DNA of 48,889 bases from positions 1-48,889 of the forward strand of contig CAJWHE010000015.1 in the NCBI GenBank assembly GCA_913041145.1. Direction: 5' to 3'. This document shows positions 1 to 7,707 of the stretch, one piece after another. The notes under the pieces are model-generated. The model worked only from the letters and a program-made list of their open reading frames with translations, ran no database searches and was not told the origin of the DNA. This DNA is from an uncultured Paracoccaceae bacterium. Its GTDB lineage: Bacteria > Pseudomonadota > Alphaproteobacteria > Rhodobacterales > Rhodobacteraceae. Position 1 is the first letter of the stretch. Every line of letters starts with the position of its first letter. Position numbers and translations under genes: made by a program.

Positions 1-468
1 GATACTATTAAAGCTGAGCATGCTGCCCAAGATATGAAAGATATGGGATTTCAAGCTAAGGTGACAAATAATTTAAAGGATTTGTGCGGATCCAGTCAAT
101 TAATTGTGACATCAACTCCTTCTTGCAAACCACTACTTGAAGTTCAAATGATTAAACCAGGCACCCACATTACTGCAATGGGGTCTGACACTCATGAAAA
201 AAACGAACTCTCAGTCGATATTCTAGAATTAGCTGATATAGTTTCTACTGACAGTATAGATCAAGCAATTTCCCGAGGTGAAATCTCTCATGCACTACGT
301 GCTGAGAAAATCAAAAAAGACAATATAATTGAGTTAGGACAAATAATTCTTGATCCTAATATTGGACGAAAATCAGATTCTGAAATAACTGTTTCAGATT
401 TATCAGGAGTTGCTATTCAAGACATAATGATCGCGAAAGCAATAACAAAAATTTTGGAGTCTAAGTAA
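1..468 (+). CDS. Ornithine cyclodeaminase / mu-crystallin family protein, C-terminal part (5' end outside window)
   Basis: The reading frame is open from the first base, so the gene starts upstream and only about 155 C-terminal residues are visible, roughly half of the usual 310-330. The visible part covers the NAD(P)-binding Rossmann half. It has an IVTSTPS-like strand end, the GTHITAMGSD stretch that in this family follows the dinucleotide-binding loop, and the C-terminal SDSEITVSDLSGVAIQD motif typical of OCD/mu-crystallin proteins. Family members include ornithine cyclodeaminase, alanine dehydrogenase, EutC of ectoine breakdown and iminosuccinate reductase BhcD, and half a protein cannot separate these. 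It converges on a PLP ammonia-lyase, a pairing also known from ectoine and beta-hydroxyaspartate pathways, although there the genes are co-directional. The family call is firm and the substrate is unknown. Confidence 0.85.
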   Translation, partial: DTIKAEHAAQDMKDMGFQAKVTNNLKDLCGSSQLIVTSTPSCKPLLEVQMIKPGTHITAMGSDTHEKNELSVDILELADIVSTDSIDQAISRGEISHALRAEKIKKDNIIELGQIILDPNIGRKSDSEITVSDLSGVAIQDIMIAKAITKILESK

Positions 469-473
469 ATTTA

Positions 474-1457
474 TTAATTTTCAGATAATAATTTTTGCAC
501 GAGTGATTGATCTACATTGGCTCCACAAGCAATAACTACGGACGTCTGCCCTTTAAGCTGATCAGATACTTTTTCATAACCAGCTAGCGCGAGAGCTGCA
601 GAGCCCTCTACTATTTGATGTTCGTCGAATGCGAACTTAAGAAACGAACTAGTTATTTCTTTTTCATCACACCAAAGAAGATCATCAACAGTTGACTGAC
701 AGATTTCAAATGTAACTGTATCTGAATCTATACCCCCAGAAACACCGTCGGCTAAGGTAGGCAAGTGTTTTGTATCGACGATCTTTCCTAACTTTAGAGA
801 GTCTCCAAGTGTGCAAGAGTTTTCAGCAGAAACACCCCAGACTTTAATCTTTGGGTTAACGGCCTTTAAAACAGCAGAGATCCCACTTATCAAGCCTCCT
901 CCTCCCATTGAAACAAAGACATTGTCTATTCCATTTTGACCAAGGGCTTCAATAAGCTCTAGGCCTATAGTTCCTTGTCCAGCAATAATATCCAAATCGT
1001 TATAAGGTGATACATAGAGGTATCCCTCCTCCTTAGCTAACTTTTGTGCATGTGTCTCTGCTTCACCAGACTCTTGACCCTCAAGAATTACTGTTATGCC
1101 ATACGATCTAATTTTCTCTAATTTTACGGTAGCAACAGTCTCTGGGAGAACTACCGTTAAATCGCCTCCAAGTTCCCTTGCCGCATAAGAGCATGCAAGC
1201 CCGTGGTTGCCAGAGGATGCAGTTATAAGTTTAACATTTTTAAGAACACCTTCTTTATCAAGTTGAGTTAACTTACTAAATGCTCCACGTATTTTAAACG
1301 AACCGCTAAACTGAAAATTCTCTGCTTTGAAAAACAAATCTGTTCCATAAATATTAGATTTAATAAGTGGGCTATTAGATATCTTCTCCACTATCCTTTT
1401 GTGAGCATTTTTTGAATTTATCTTTAAATTCTCTAAAGAAATGTCATTTTTTGTCAT
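474..1457 (-). CDS. Threonine/serine dehydratase-like PLP-dependent ammonia-lyase (fold type II)
   Basis: The 327-residue protein has the fold-type II PLP pattern. The Schiff-base lysine is in SGSFKIRGA (Lys55), the substrate loop is SSGNHG at 81-86, the phosphate-binding loop is GGGGLISG near 185-192, and a CGAN motif near the C-terminus sits by the PLP pyridine nitrogen. There is no C-terminal ACT regulatory domain, so it resembles catabolic threonine dehydratase, serine racemase, EutB or beta-hydroxyaspartate dehydratase (BhcB) rather than biosynthetic IlvA. The reaction should be beta-elimination of a hydroxy-amino acid to a keto acid plus ammonia. ATG at 1457 is supported by GGAG five bases upstream. 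Its stop lies 5 bases from the end of the converging OCD-family gene. The exact substrate is unresolved. Confidence 0.88.
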   Translation of the reverse strand: MTKNDISLENLKINSKNAHKRIVEKISNSPLIKSNIYGTDLFFKAENFQFSGSFKIRGAFSKLTQLDKEGVLKNVKLITASSGNHGLACSYAARELGGDLTVVLPETVATVKLEKIRSYGITVILEGQESGEAETHAQKLAKEEGYLYVSPYNDLDIIAGQGTIGLELIEALGQNGIDNVFVSMGGGGLISGISAVLKAVNPKIKVWGVSAENSCTLGDSLKLGKIVDTKHLPTLADGVSGGIDSDTVTFEICQSTVDDLLWCDEKEITSSFLKFAFDEHQIVEGSAALALAGYEKVSDQLKGQTSVVIACGANVDQSLVQKLLSEN

Positions 1458-1633
1458 AAATACTCCAATTGTAAAATTAATGTTGATCGTATTTTGTTCT
1501 TATTATTCAGATGACGCAGGCTGTATCAAGCTATAAGTAAGTTTTCATGCGATATAGTAGTATTTTCATAGAAGGCTATACAAAATACCATCTTTTTAAT
1601 AATATTTAAAATCAACTATTTTAGGTTAAAAAT

Positions 1634-2326
1634 ATGAATAATTTTAATGCCAATGACGAACTAAATAGCTTAAACAATTTGCTAGATCAAAGGTACTCTT
1701 GCAGAGCATTCCTGAACAAAGCAGTTCCCAAAAGTACTATTCTAAAAATATTAAGTTGTGCACAAAAAGTTCCATCATGGTGTAATGCTCAGCCTTGGGA
1801 AGTAAGTATAGTCTCTGAAGATAAACTAGAGTCACTAAAGAAATTAACAACTAAAGCTGGAGTGGATCGCTTGCACAAACCAGATATAAAATTTCCTTTG
1901 GCTTATGAGGGTGTTTACAAAAAAAGACGCCGAGAATGTGCTGAACAATTATATGGCTCCATAGGAATAAATATTAGTGATAGAGATGCTTCTTTCAAAC
2001 AAACGTTAAAAAATTATGAATTTTTTAATGCCCCCTGCGTTATAATAATTACATCTCCAAAAAATCTTGGGCCATATGGATTACTTGACTGCGGAGCATT
2101 TATAACAGCACTCACTCTTGCCGCTACAGCAATTGGAATAGCCTCAATACCTCAAGCAGCAATAGCAGGGGTAGCGCCTGTAGTTCGTGAGTTTTTGGGG
2201 TTATCTTCGACACGTGATATTGTTTGCGCTGTGTCTTTAGGCTACCCTGATGTAAATAATCCTGTTAACAAATTTCGAACAACTCGAGCTAATGAACAGT
2301 ACCTAATAAAAGAAAATATTACTTAA
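1634..2326 (+). CDS. Nitroreductase family FMN-dependent oxidoreductase
   Basis: This 230-residue protein starts with the family's N-terminal pattern: a helix, then QRYSCRAF, with the Arg-Ser/Cys-Arg part that contacts FMN phosphate, followed by PSWCNAQPWE, which matches the usual P-S-x-x-N-x-Q-P-W signature. A C-terminal GIASIPQAAIAG segment followed by SLGYPD matches the second FMN-contact region. Such enzymes reduce nitro groups, quinones, enones or halogenated aromatics with NAD(P)H, and the physiological substrate here is not visible. It starts a plus-strand run and is followed 12 bases later by an acetamidase/formamidase, so the two are probably co-transcribed. A modest AGG lies before the ATG. 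A second, unrelated-subfamily nitroreductase is at 5650. Confidence 0.88.
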   Translation: MNNFNANDELNSLNNLLDQRYSCRAFLNKAVPKSTILKILSCAQKVPSWCNAQPWEVSIVSEDKLESLKKLTTKAGVDRLHKPDIKFPLAYEGVYKKRRRECAEQLYGSIGINISDRDASFKQTLKNYEFFNAPCVIIITSPKNLGPYGLLDCGAFITALTLAATAIGIASIPQAAIAGVAPVVREFLGLSSTRDIVCAVSLGYPDVNNPVNKFRTTRANEQYLIKENIT

Positions 2327-2338
2327 AAGGAGAAGAAG

Positions 2339-3271
2339 TTGGACTATTATCTTAAAGCATCAACTCAAACTTGCATTTGGGGTTATTTTGATGCGCTATG
2401 CGAACCTGTTCTTACTATTAATAGTGGTGACGTTGTAACAATTGATAGCGTTAGTGGTGGTCCAAATGTTATACCTCCTAATGAATTTTATACGCCACCT
2501 GAGCTCAAAGAGATACACGCATTAGGGATTCCTCAAGTTCCTGGACACATATTAACCGGTCCAGTTGCGGTAAAAGGTGCGAAAAAGGGTCAGGTATTGG
2601 AGGTAAACATTTTAGAAGTGAATTTACGTCAAGATTGGGGTTACAATTTCATTCGACCTTTGTCAGGTGCACTGCCATATGATTTTAATGAAGAAATTCA
2701 TATGAATATACCGCTCGATAAACAAAAAATGACTGCTAATCTTCCTTGGGGTTTAGAGCTACCTCTGTCACCTTTCTTTGGTGTTATGGGCGTTTCGCCA
2801 CCTCAAGGTTGGGGACGAATTTCTTCAATAATGCCAAGAGCTCACGGAGGAAATATAGATAACAAAGAGTTAGTTCCAGGGACGACACTTTACTTACCAA
2901 TATTTAACGATGGAGCTCATTTTTCTGTAGGAGATGGGCATGGCGCTCAAGGAGACGGAGAAGTTTGTGTGACTGCAATTGAAACGGCTTTGCAGGGAAA
3001 ATTTCAGCTGACGGTTAGAGATGATTTAGATTATATATTTCCTCAAGCTGAGACGCCAACTCACTTTATAACGATGGGTATGGATCCTGACTTGGATATT
3101 TGTTCTGAGATGGCTCTTAGAAATATGATTGATTTAATTAAATTAAAAACAAATATCACTACTGCTGAGGCTTACACCCTATGTAGCCTTGCTGCTGATC
3201 TAAGGGTAACCCAAGTAGTAAATGGGTGCAAAGGTATTCATATGATGATTAAAAAAGATTATATTCAATAA
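2339..3271 (+). CDS. Acetamidase/formamidase family protein (FmdA/AmdA)
   Basis: The 310-residue protein matches the FmdA_AmdA family. It has an N-terminal beta domain with GDVVTIDSVSGG, the GPVAVKGAKKGQVLEV motif, and the conserved GDGHGAQGDGEVCVTAIE segment in the second half that carries metal and active-site residues. Family enzymes hydrolyse short amides such as formamide or acetamide to the acid plus ammonia. The start is TTG at 2339, chosen because a very good Shine-Dalgarno (AAGGAGAAGAAG) sits directly before it and no better ATG exists. The 12-base gap to the nitroreductase and the downstream M20 deacylase suggest a small amide-degrading operon that releases nitrogen. Length is normal for bacterial members. 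Confidence 0.9.
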   Translation: MDYYLKASTQTCIWGYFDALCEPVLTINSGDVVTIDSVSGGPNVIPPNEFYTPPELKEIHALGIPQVPGHILTGPVAVKGAKKGQVLEVNILEVNLRQDWGYNFIRPLSGALPYDFNEEIHMNIPLDKQKMTANLPWGLELPLSPFFGVMGVSPPQGWGRISSIMPRAHGGNIDNKELVPGTTLYLPIFNDGAHFSVGDGHGAQGDGEVCVTAIETALQGKFQLTVRDDLDYIFPQAETPTHFITMGMDPDLDICSEMALRNMIDLIKLKTNITTAEAYTLCSLAADLRVTQVVNGCKGIHMMIKKDYIQ

Positions 3272-3306
3272 AGGTAGATTTTTAATTCTTAAATAAGGGG
3301 AAAGAA

Positions 3307-4290
3307 ATGGGATTATTTGGTTTAGAGGCATTTTCATTATCATTTTTACCTTCTTTAATAAGCAGTATTTGGATACTAATATTTGGAGCATTCGATATAC
3401 CTGCAGAAAATAAATCCCGTGCCGTTGAAAGTCTAATCCAAGGCACTTTATCGGCTATCAGGGCTACAAATTCAAAAGTAACTTTTGACCCCATCCGAAG
3501 AGATGTTACTAACGATAAAGTCGTTTTTCCAAACATAGAGATTATTATACCTGGCAATAAGAACGTTTATAACTACAATCAAAATTGCATCGGTAATTAT
3601 TCTGAAAACTTTAGAGATAAGTGTTCGACTAAGGTCTCTATTGAGACCCTTTCTGTAAACAACATAGGCCTAAAAGAGAACAGAAAGCAGAATGTGGAGC
3701 TGGAGATAAGTGGTTTCAGCGTAGATCTAAAACACCTTCTGTCCAACGACAATTATATTTCTGCTCAGATGTTAGATCCTATTAATGAGCTAATTGAGAA
3801 TGGAGTTTTAGCGGGGTCTGTAAAAGTCGGCGTTGGCTACAACCTTGGACTTGACCAGTTTAGTCTAGAATTAAGTATAGCTTTAAATAAACTTGCGTCC
3901 TTTTCTATCAAAACCAAGCTGTCAAATGTTAAATATCATAATAATACTTATTCATTTGATTTAGATGAACTTGAGGTGGCCGTTTCTGAAGATGGCTTAA
4001 GGCCATTTTTGGATTATCAGTTACAAAATACAATTGGTTTAGAGCTAAATTCTGGTATGTTACTAATGTTGACAGCTGGGATAGATGAAGGAAAAAAAGG
4101 TTCCTTAAAAGATTTAAAAAATATTAGATCAATAGCCAGTTTTATTGATGGGAAAAGTAAAAGGTTATTCTGTAAGCGTGGTGAATCTATCCGTTTAGAC
4201 TTCTCTAACCTTGACGCTACCGGATATTTAGAAAGCCCATTTTCAATAGTTGGGGTTTTATGTCAGGAATTCACTAATAGTGCATACTGA
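3307..4290 (+). CDS. Unrecognised exported or membrane-anchored protein
   Basis: I do not recognise this 327-residue protein. The first 30 residues are hydrophobic (about 8-29) with no preceding positive cluster and no clear signal-peptidase site, so a signal anchor is as likely as a cleaved signal. The rest has alternating hydrophobic strands, typical of an all-beta or beta-layer fold, with no catalytic motif I can name. Four cysteines (94, 106, 289, 319) in a protein with an export-like N-terminus would fit two disulfides in the periplasm. It starts at an ATG preceded by AAGGGGAAAGA, 35 bases after the acetamidase/formamidase and 46 before an M20 deacylase, on the same strand. That context hints at a role in amide or acylated-compound use, but no function should be assigned. 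Confidence 0.75.
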   Translation: MGLFGLEAFSLSFLPSLISSIWILIFGAFDIPAENKSRAVESLIQGTLSAIRATNSKVTFDPIRRDVTNDKVVFPNIEIIIPGNKNVYNYNQNCIGNYSENFRDKCSTKVSIETLSVNNIGLKENRKQNVELEISGFSVDLKHLLSNDNYISAQMLDPINELIENGVLAGSVKVGVGYNLGLDQFSLELSIALNKLASFSIKTKLSNVKYHNNTYSFDLDELEVAVSEDGLRPFLDYQLQNTIGLELNSGMLLMLTAGIDEGKKGSLKDLKNIRSIASFIDGKSKRLFCKRGESIRLDFSNLDATGYLESPFSIVGVLCQEFTNSAY

Positions 4291-4336
4291 TAAAATAGTA
4301 TCAAATTATAACCCTTTATTGTTTTAGGAATTAAAA

Positions 4337-5617
4337 TTGACTAAATTAAAATTAACAGAAGAAATACTTGCGGCTGTTAGCTCTGGCTTTGAACAACAGT
4401 TAAATTTTACTAAAGAATTAGTAAGGTTTCCTTCACTCAGAGGATTTGAAAGCGAAGCACAAAATTTTATTTACCAGGCTTTAAGTAATCGCGGTTACAA
4501 AATGGATCGTTGGGCTATTGATATCAAAGACATAGAGAGCCATCCAGGCTTCTCACCAGTGAATGTGGATTACTCTAACGCTATTAATGTTGTAGGTACG
4601 CATACTCCGAATATTGAAAGTGGGAAGTCTTTAATATTAAATGCTCACATAGATGTAGTCCCAGAAGGCCCTCTGAATATGTGGAAAGGCAACCCATATA
4701 ACCCTACTATTGAGGGCGACTGGATGTACGGCCGAGGGGCTGCTGACATGAAAGCTGGACTTGCTGCAAATATCTTTGCTTTGGATGCCTTGAGATCGAT
4801 TGGTTATCAGCCTGCAGGAAAAGTTTTTTTACAGTCTGTTGTTGAAGAAGAGTGTACAGGAAATGGGGCTCTTTCATGCTTGGTAAGAGGCTACCGTGCT
4901 GATGCCGCGATAATACCTGAACCAGAAGACGATAAACTAATACGGGCAAATACTGGTGTTTTATGGTTTAAAATTAAAGTTCAGGGAGTTCCAGTTCATG
5001 TTAGAGAAGCCGCTTCGGGTCAAAACGCTATTGAGGCGTGTTTCCCTATCATTAGTGCTTTGCGTGAGTTGGAAGAAAAATGGAATTTAGAAAAAAAGCA
5101 GCATAGATATTTTGAAGACTTAGATCACCCTATTAACTTTAATGTGGGTAAAATAGAGGGAGGCGATTGGGCATCTTCTGTTCCAGCAAGCTGTACGTTT
5201 GATTGCAGAATGGCAATATATCCTGGTTGGAGCCCGAAAGAGAAAGCTTTAGAGATTGAAGAGTGTATACGTGGCGCGTCTAGCAGATCTGTATTTTTAA
5301 CTAATAATCCACCTGAAGTTGAGTGGAATGGCTTTTTTGCTGAAGGTTATGTCTTAGAGGAAGGTTCAGAGGCTGAAATGGTACTGGGGAGAGCTCACAT
5401 GAATGCATATAATAAACCTCTCGAAACTATGGTAACCCCAGGTTACTTGGATGCCAGAGTTTTCGTGCTTTACGATGATTGTCCTTGCTTAGTTTATGGG
5501 CCTTATTCTGAAAATATCCATGGGTTTGATGAGCGTGTTAGTTTAAGCTCTGTTAAAAAAATAACTAGTTCAATAGCTCTTTTTATTGCTGACTGGTGTG
5601 GGTTAGAAAAAATTTAA
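4337..5617 (+). CDS. M20 family metallopeptidase / ArgE-DapE-type deacylase
   Basis: The 426-residue protein carries the M20 di-zinc ligands in order. LNAHIDVVPEGP supplies His and Asp, MYGRGAADMKAG supplies the bridging Asp, VVEEECTGNGA supplies the catalytic Glu and a ligand Glu, IPEPED supplies the next acidic ligand, and a late HGFDE supplies the final His. The middle section forms the dimerisation lid domain. Relatives hydrolyse N-acyl amino acids (acetylornithine, succinyl-diaminopimelate, acetyl-diaminobutyrate). The position after an amidase-family gene suggests catabolism rather than arginine or lysine biosynthesis. The start is TTG at 4337 with an AGGA eight bases upstream. The enzyme is likely cytoplasmic and I see no signal peptide. 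Confidence 0.88.
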   Translation: MTKLKLTEEILAAVSSGFEQQLNFTKELVRFPSLRGFESEAQNFIYQALSNRGYKMDRWAIDIKDIESHPGFSPVNVDYSNAINVVGTHTPNIESGKSLILNAHIDVVPEGPLNMWKGNPYNPTIEGDWMYGRGAADMKAGLAANIFALDALRSIGYQPAGKVFLQSVVEEECTGNGALSCLVRGYRADAAIIPEPEDDKLIRANTGVLWFKIKVQGVPVHVREAASGQNAIEACFPIISALRELEEKWNLEKKQHRYFEDLDHPINFNVGKIEGGDWASSVPASCTFDCRMAIYPGWSPKEKALEIEECIRGASSRSVFLTNNPPEVEWNGFFAEGYVLEEGSEAEMVLGRAHMNAYNKPLETMVTPGYLDARVFVLYDDCPCLVYGPYSENIHGFDERVSLSSVKKITSSIALFIADWCGLEKI

Positions 5618-5649
5618 AACCTTTTTTAACAGTATCTTAAGGATGTATC

Positions 5650-6387
5650 TTAACGCAAAAGAAAGCTTCTCTTATTAAGAAATTCTTTCATATGGGCTCT
5701 AGACTCTTTTGAGAGCTTTTCAGACATTTGTTCACTCCACACAGACATTTTATTATTTAAGGATCGGCTCTCGTAATATTTATTAAGTTCATCATCATAT
5801 TTTTTTATTAATTTGTCCTCAGACATCGCATCATAGAAGTTTTCTTTTACTAAAACTTCTAATGGGAGCCGAGGTTTTATTTCAGGATTCTGAGCTGGAA
5901 AACCTATACACAGCCCAAATACAGGATAAACATTCCCTGGCAATCTCAGGATTTCACAGACCTTCGATGGATTATTCCGAAGAGCCCCAATATAACATAT
6001 CCCCAACCCTGAAGATTCTGATGCTATAACAATATTTTGAGCAACTAATGCCACATCCACTGTGGCAATAATGAAGTGTTCTGTGAGTCCTTTTATTGGG
6101 GTTTCATCGTACATTTCACAACATCTTGAGGCTCTGTTTAAATCTGCGCAAAATACTAAAAATTCAGGCGCATCTTTTATATAAGCTTGCCCACCACCCA
6201 CTTCACATAATTTCTCACGTAATTTTGGATCGGTAACTCTAATTATTGATGACGCTTGAATTAAACTTGAAGTTGCTGCAGCTTGCCCAGCCAATAAAAT
6301 GTCTACTAACAAGTCTTCAGGAATTTTTTTATCCTCAAATGACCTAATTGATCTATGCGAGCGAAGTAATTCAATAACACTAGTCAT
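5650..6387 (-). CDS. NfsA-like NADPH-dependent nitroreductase
   Basis: From ATG 6387 the protein is 245 residues, close to NfsA/FRP flavoreductases. It starts MTSVIELLRSHRSIRSF, with the FMN-binding SHRSIR, continues with AGQAAATSSLIQASSIIRV, and has GICYIGALRNNP and FGLCIGFP in the conserved later positions. The C-terminal PRLPLEVLVKENFY is the NfsA-type extension. NfsA-like enzymes perform two-electron reduction of nitro compounds and quinones in the cytoplasm. The open frame reaches back to an ATG at 6447, but the 20 extra residues do not resemble the family and an AAAGG lies before ATG 6387, so I prefer the shorter form. A very strong ribosome-binding site with a five-codon ORF lies further upstream (see 6451-6482). 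It is divergent from the ComDE-like pair. Confidence 0.82.
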   Translation of the reverse strand: MTSVIELLRSHRSIRSFEDKKIPEDLLVDILLAGQAAATSSLIQASSIIRVTDPKLREKLCEVGGGQAYIKDAPEFLVFCADLNRASRCCEMYDETPIKGLTEHFIIATVDVALVAQNIVIASESSGLGICYIGALRNNPSKVCEILRLPGNVYPVFGLCIGFPAQNPEIKPRLPLEVLVKENFYDAMSEDKLIKKYDDELNKYYESRSLNNKMSVWSEQMSEKLSKESRAHMKEFLNKRSFLLR

Positions 6388-6450
6388 CAGTATTTTACCT
6401 TTCAGAATATATTTAAAAAAACTTTGCTTTACGTGCTCTTCAACCATTAT

Positions 6451-6482
6451 TCAGGTAAAACAATACATTTATTCACCTCCCT
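6451..6482 (-). promoter_or_regulatory. Strong ribosome-binding site with five-codon in-frame mini-ORF upstream of nfsA-like gene
   Basis: On the minus strand a near-perfect Shine-Dalgarno (GGAGGTGA, 6480-6473) lies seven bases before an ATG at 6468. That ATG opens a five-codon reading frame, Met-Tyr-Cys-Phe-Thr, which ends at TGA (6453-6451). It is in the same frame as the nitroreductase, and the next ATG (6447) comes three bases after the stop. It could be a leader peptide, or a start region broken by a stop codon. The sequence facts are direct and the function is a guess. Confidence 0.35.
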
Positions 6483-6571
6483 CCTTATAGCTTAAAATAT
6501 TCATTTAAAAGAACGCTTGTAAAAATTCTAAATTATTGTCAGAAACTTTAATATATTTTTGAAATCAGGTC

Positions 6572-7105
6572 ATGACAGATAATAAACAACATCAAATTAT
6601 AACTTCGTGGGAAGAAGACCTTTTTAATGCTTTAAAACAGGCTGAGGTAAAACAACTTCCTTATGTCCCCGATGCAGGGCACTCAAAAGTTATTAATATG
6701 GCGCATCGCGATCCTGATATCAGACCCGTTGTACTAACTACCGAAGAAGAAGGTGTTGCACTATGTTGCGGTGCTTGGCTTGGTGGAGAGAAGTCTGTGT
6801 TATTAATGCAAAGTAGTGGCGTTGGTAATTGTATTAATATGCTCTCCCTAATTAGTAACTGTAATTTTCCATTTGTTACAATAATTACTATGCGAGGAGA
6901 GTTTGGTGAATTTAACTCTTGGCAGGTTCCAATGAGCTCCGCGACTCAGGGAAGTCTTGAGTTAATGGGGTTAAATGTACAAAGAGTAGACGAAGGAGAT
7001 GATGTTGGGTCAACTGTGGCGGCAGCCTTATATTCTGCATACTCAAGTGATCAAAGAATAGCGATATTATTATCCCAAAAATTAATTGGTAGTAAAAAGT
7101 GGTAA
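6572..7105 (+). CDS. ThDP-dependent decarboxylase, alpha subunit (sulfopyruvate decarboxylase ComD-like)
   Basis: The 177-residue protein is a stand-alone ThDP PYR domain. VVLTTEEEGVALCCGAWLGG contains the conserved glutamate (58-60 region) that activates the thiamine ring, followed by VLLMQSSGVGNCINML, the usual PYR-domain continuation. Size and split organisation match ComD of sulfopyruvate decarboxylase, and phosphonopyruvate decarboxylase has the same domains fused. With the next gene it should form an alpha/beta enzyme that decarboxylates a 2-keto acid carrying an anionic tail to the aldehyde (sulfopyruvate to sulfoacetaldehyde in the type case). No sulfoacetaldehyde acetyltransferase or phosphonate gene is visible, so the substrate is open. 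Its stop codon directly abuts the beta-subunit start, indicating translational coupling. Confidence 0.82.
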   Translation: MTDNKQHQIITSWEEDLFNALKQAEVKQLPYVPDAGHSKVINMAHRDPDIRPVVLTTEEEGVALCCGAWLGGEKSVLLMQSSGVGNCINMLSLISNCNFPFVTIITMRGEFGEFNSWQVPMSSATQGSLELMGLNVQRVDEGDDVGSTVAAALYSAYSSDQRIAILLSQKLIGSKKW

Positions 7106-7108
7106 TTG

Positions 7109-7684
7109 ATGACAGTTGAAAAACTAAACCGCAGAGAAGTTGTAAAAAAACTAATCTCTAATAGGAATAATCTACTTATTATATCTGGTCTTGGTTCGCC
7201 GACGTATGATCTGCATGATGCTGGTGATCATAATCAAAACTTTTATCTGTGGGGCGCTATGGGAGGCGCTGCTATGATGGGCCTAGGGCTCGCACTTTCT
7301 CAACCAAAGAAATCAGTGCTTGTTGTTACAGGAGACGGCGAACAACTAATGGGAGTTGGAGCACTTGCTACAATTTCTGTTCAAATGCCAAAAAACCTCA
7401 CGATAGCTGTATTAGATAATGAACATTTTGGAGAGACTGGAATGCAAAAAAGTCATACAGGTTATGGTATTGATTTAGTTGGCATTGCTCATTCAGCAGG
7501 CTTTCCTATTTCACGAGAATTAACAAATATGTCCGAAATTGAAGTAGCTAGAAATGATATACTTCTGAATAATGGGCCAATGTTTTTAAATATAAAAATT
7601 AACAGTCAATCACCCGATAGAAGTCTTCCAACCTTAGATGGAGTGGAATTAAAAAATCGGTTTCGTGTTTCATTAAAATCATAA
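7109..7684 (+). CDS. ThDP-dependent decarboxylase, beta subunit (sulfopyruvate decarboxylase ComE-like)
   Basis: The 191-residue protein is a stand-alone ThDP PP domain. The cofactor motif begins GDGEQLMGVGA at 75 and ends with VLDNEHFGETG about 28 residues later, the classical GDG-(25-30)-N pattern that binds Mg and the diphosphate. LWGAMGGAAMMGLGLAL just before it is the usual lead-in. The reading frame also contains a TTG immediately before the ATG (7106), but ATG 7109 is the natural start, three bases after the alpha-subunit stop. The complex would be cytoplasmic. Downstream, 23 bases away and on the same strand, is a DMT transporter that may import the substrate or export the product. 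ComE-like is the best match, and phosphonopyruvate decarboxylase-like is the alternative. Confidence 0.83.
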   Translation: MTVEKLNRREVVKKLISNRNNLLIISGLGSPTYDLHDAGDHNQNFYLWGAMGGAAMMGLGLALSQPKKSVLVVTGDGEQLMGVGALATISVQMPKNLTIAVLDNEHFGETGMQKSHTGYGIDLVGIAHSAGFPISRELTNMSEIEVARNDILLNNGPMFLNIKINSQSPDRSLPTLDGVELKNRFRVSLKS

Positions 7685-7707
7685 TAAAAAATTAGAAAGG
7701 ATTTTTT

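Noticed and set aside
4288-4303. Short repeat TGATA/TATCA after the unknown protein as a terminator
   Set aside because: It is only a 5-bp A/T stem without a T tract, so it is not stable enough to be called.
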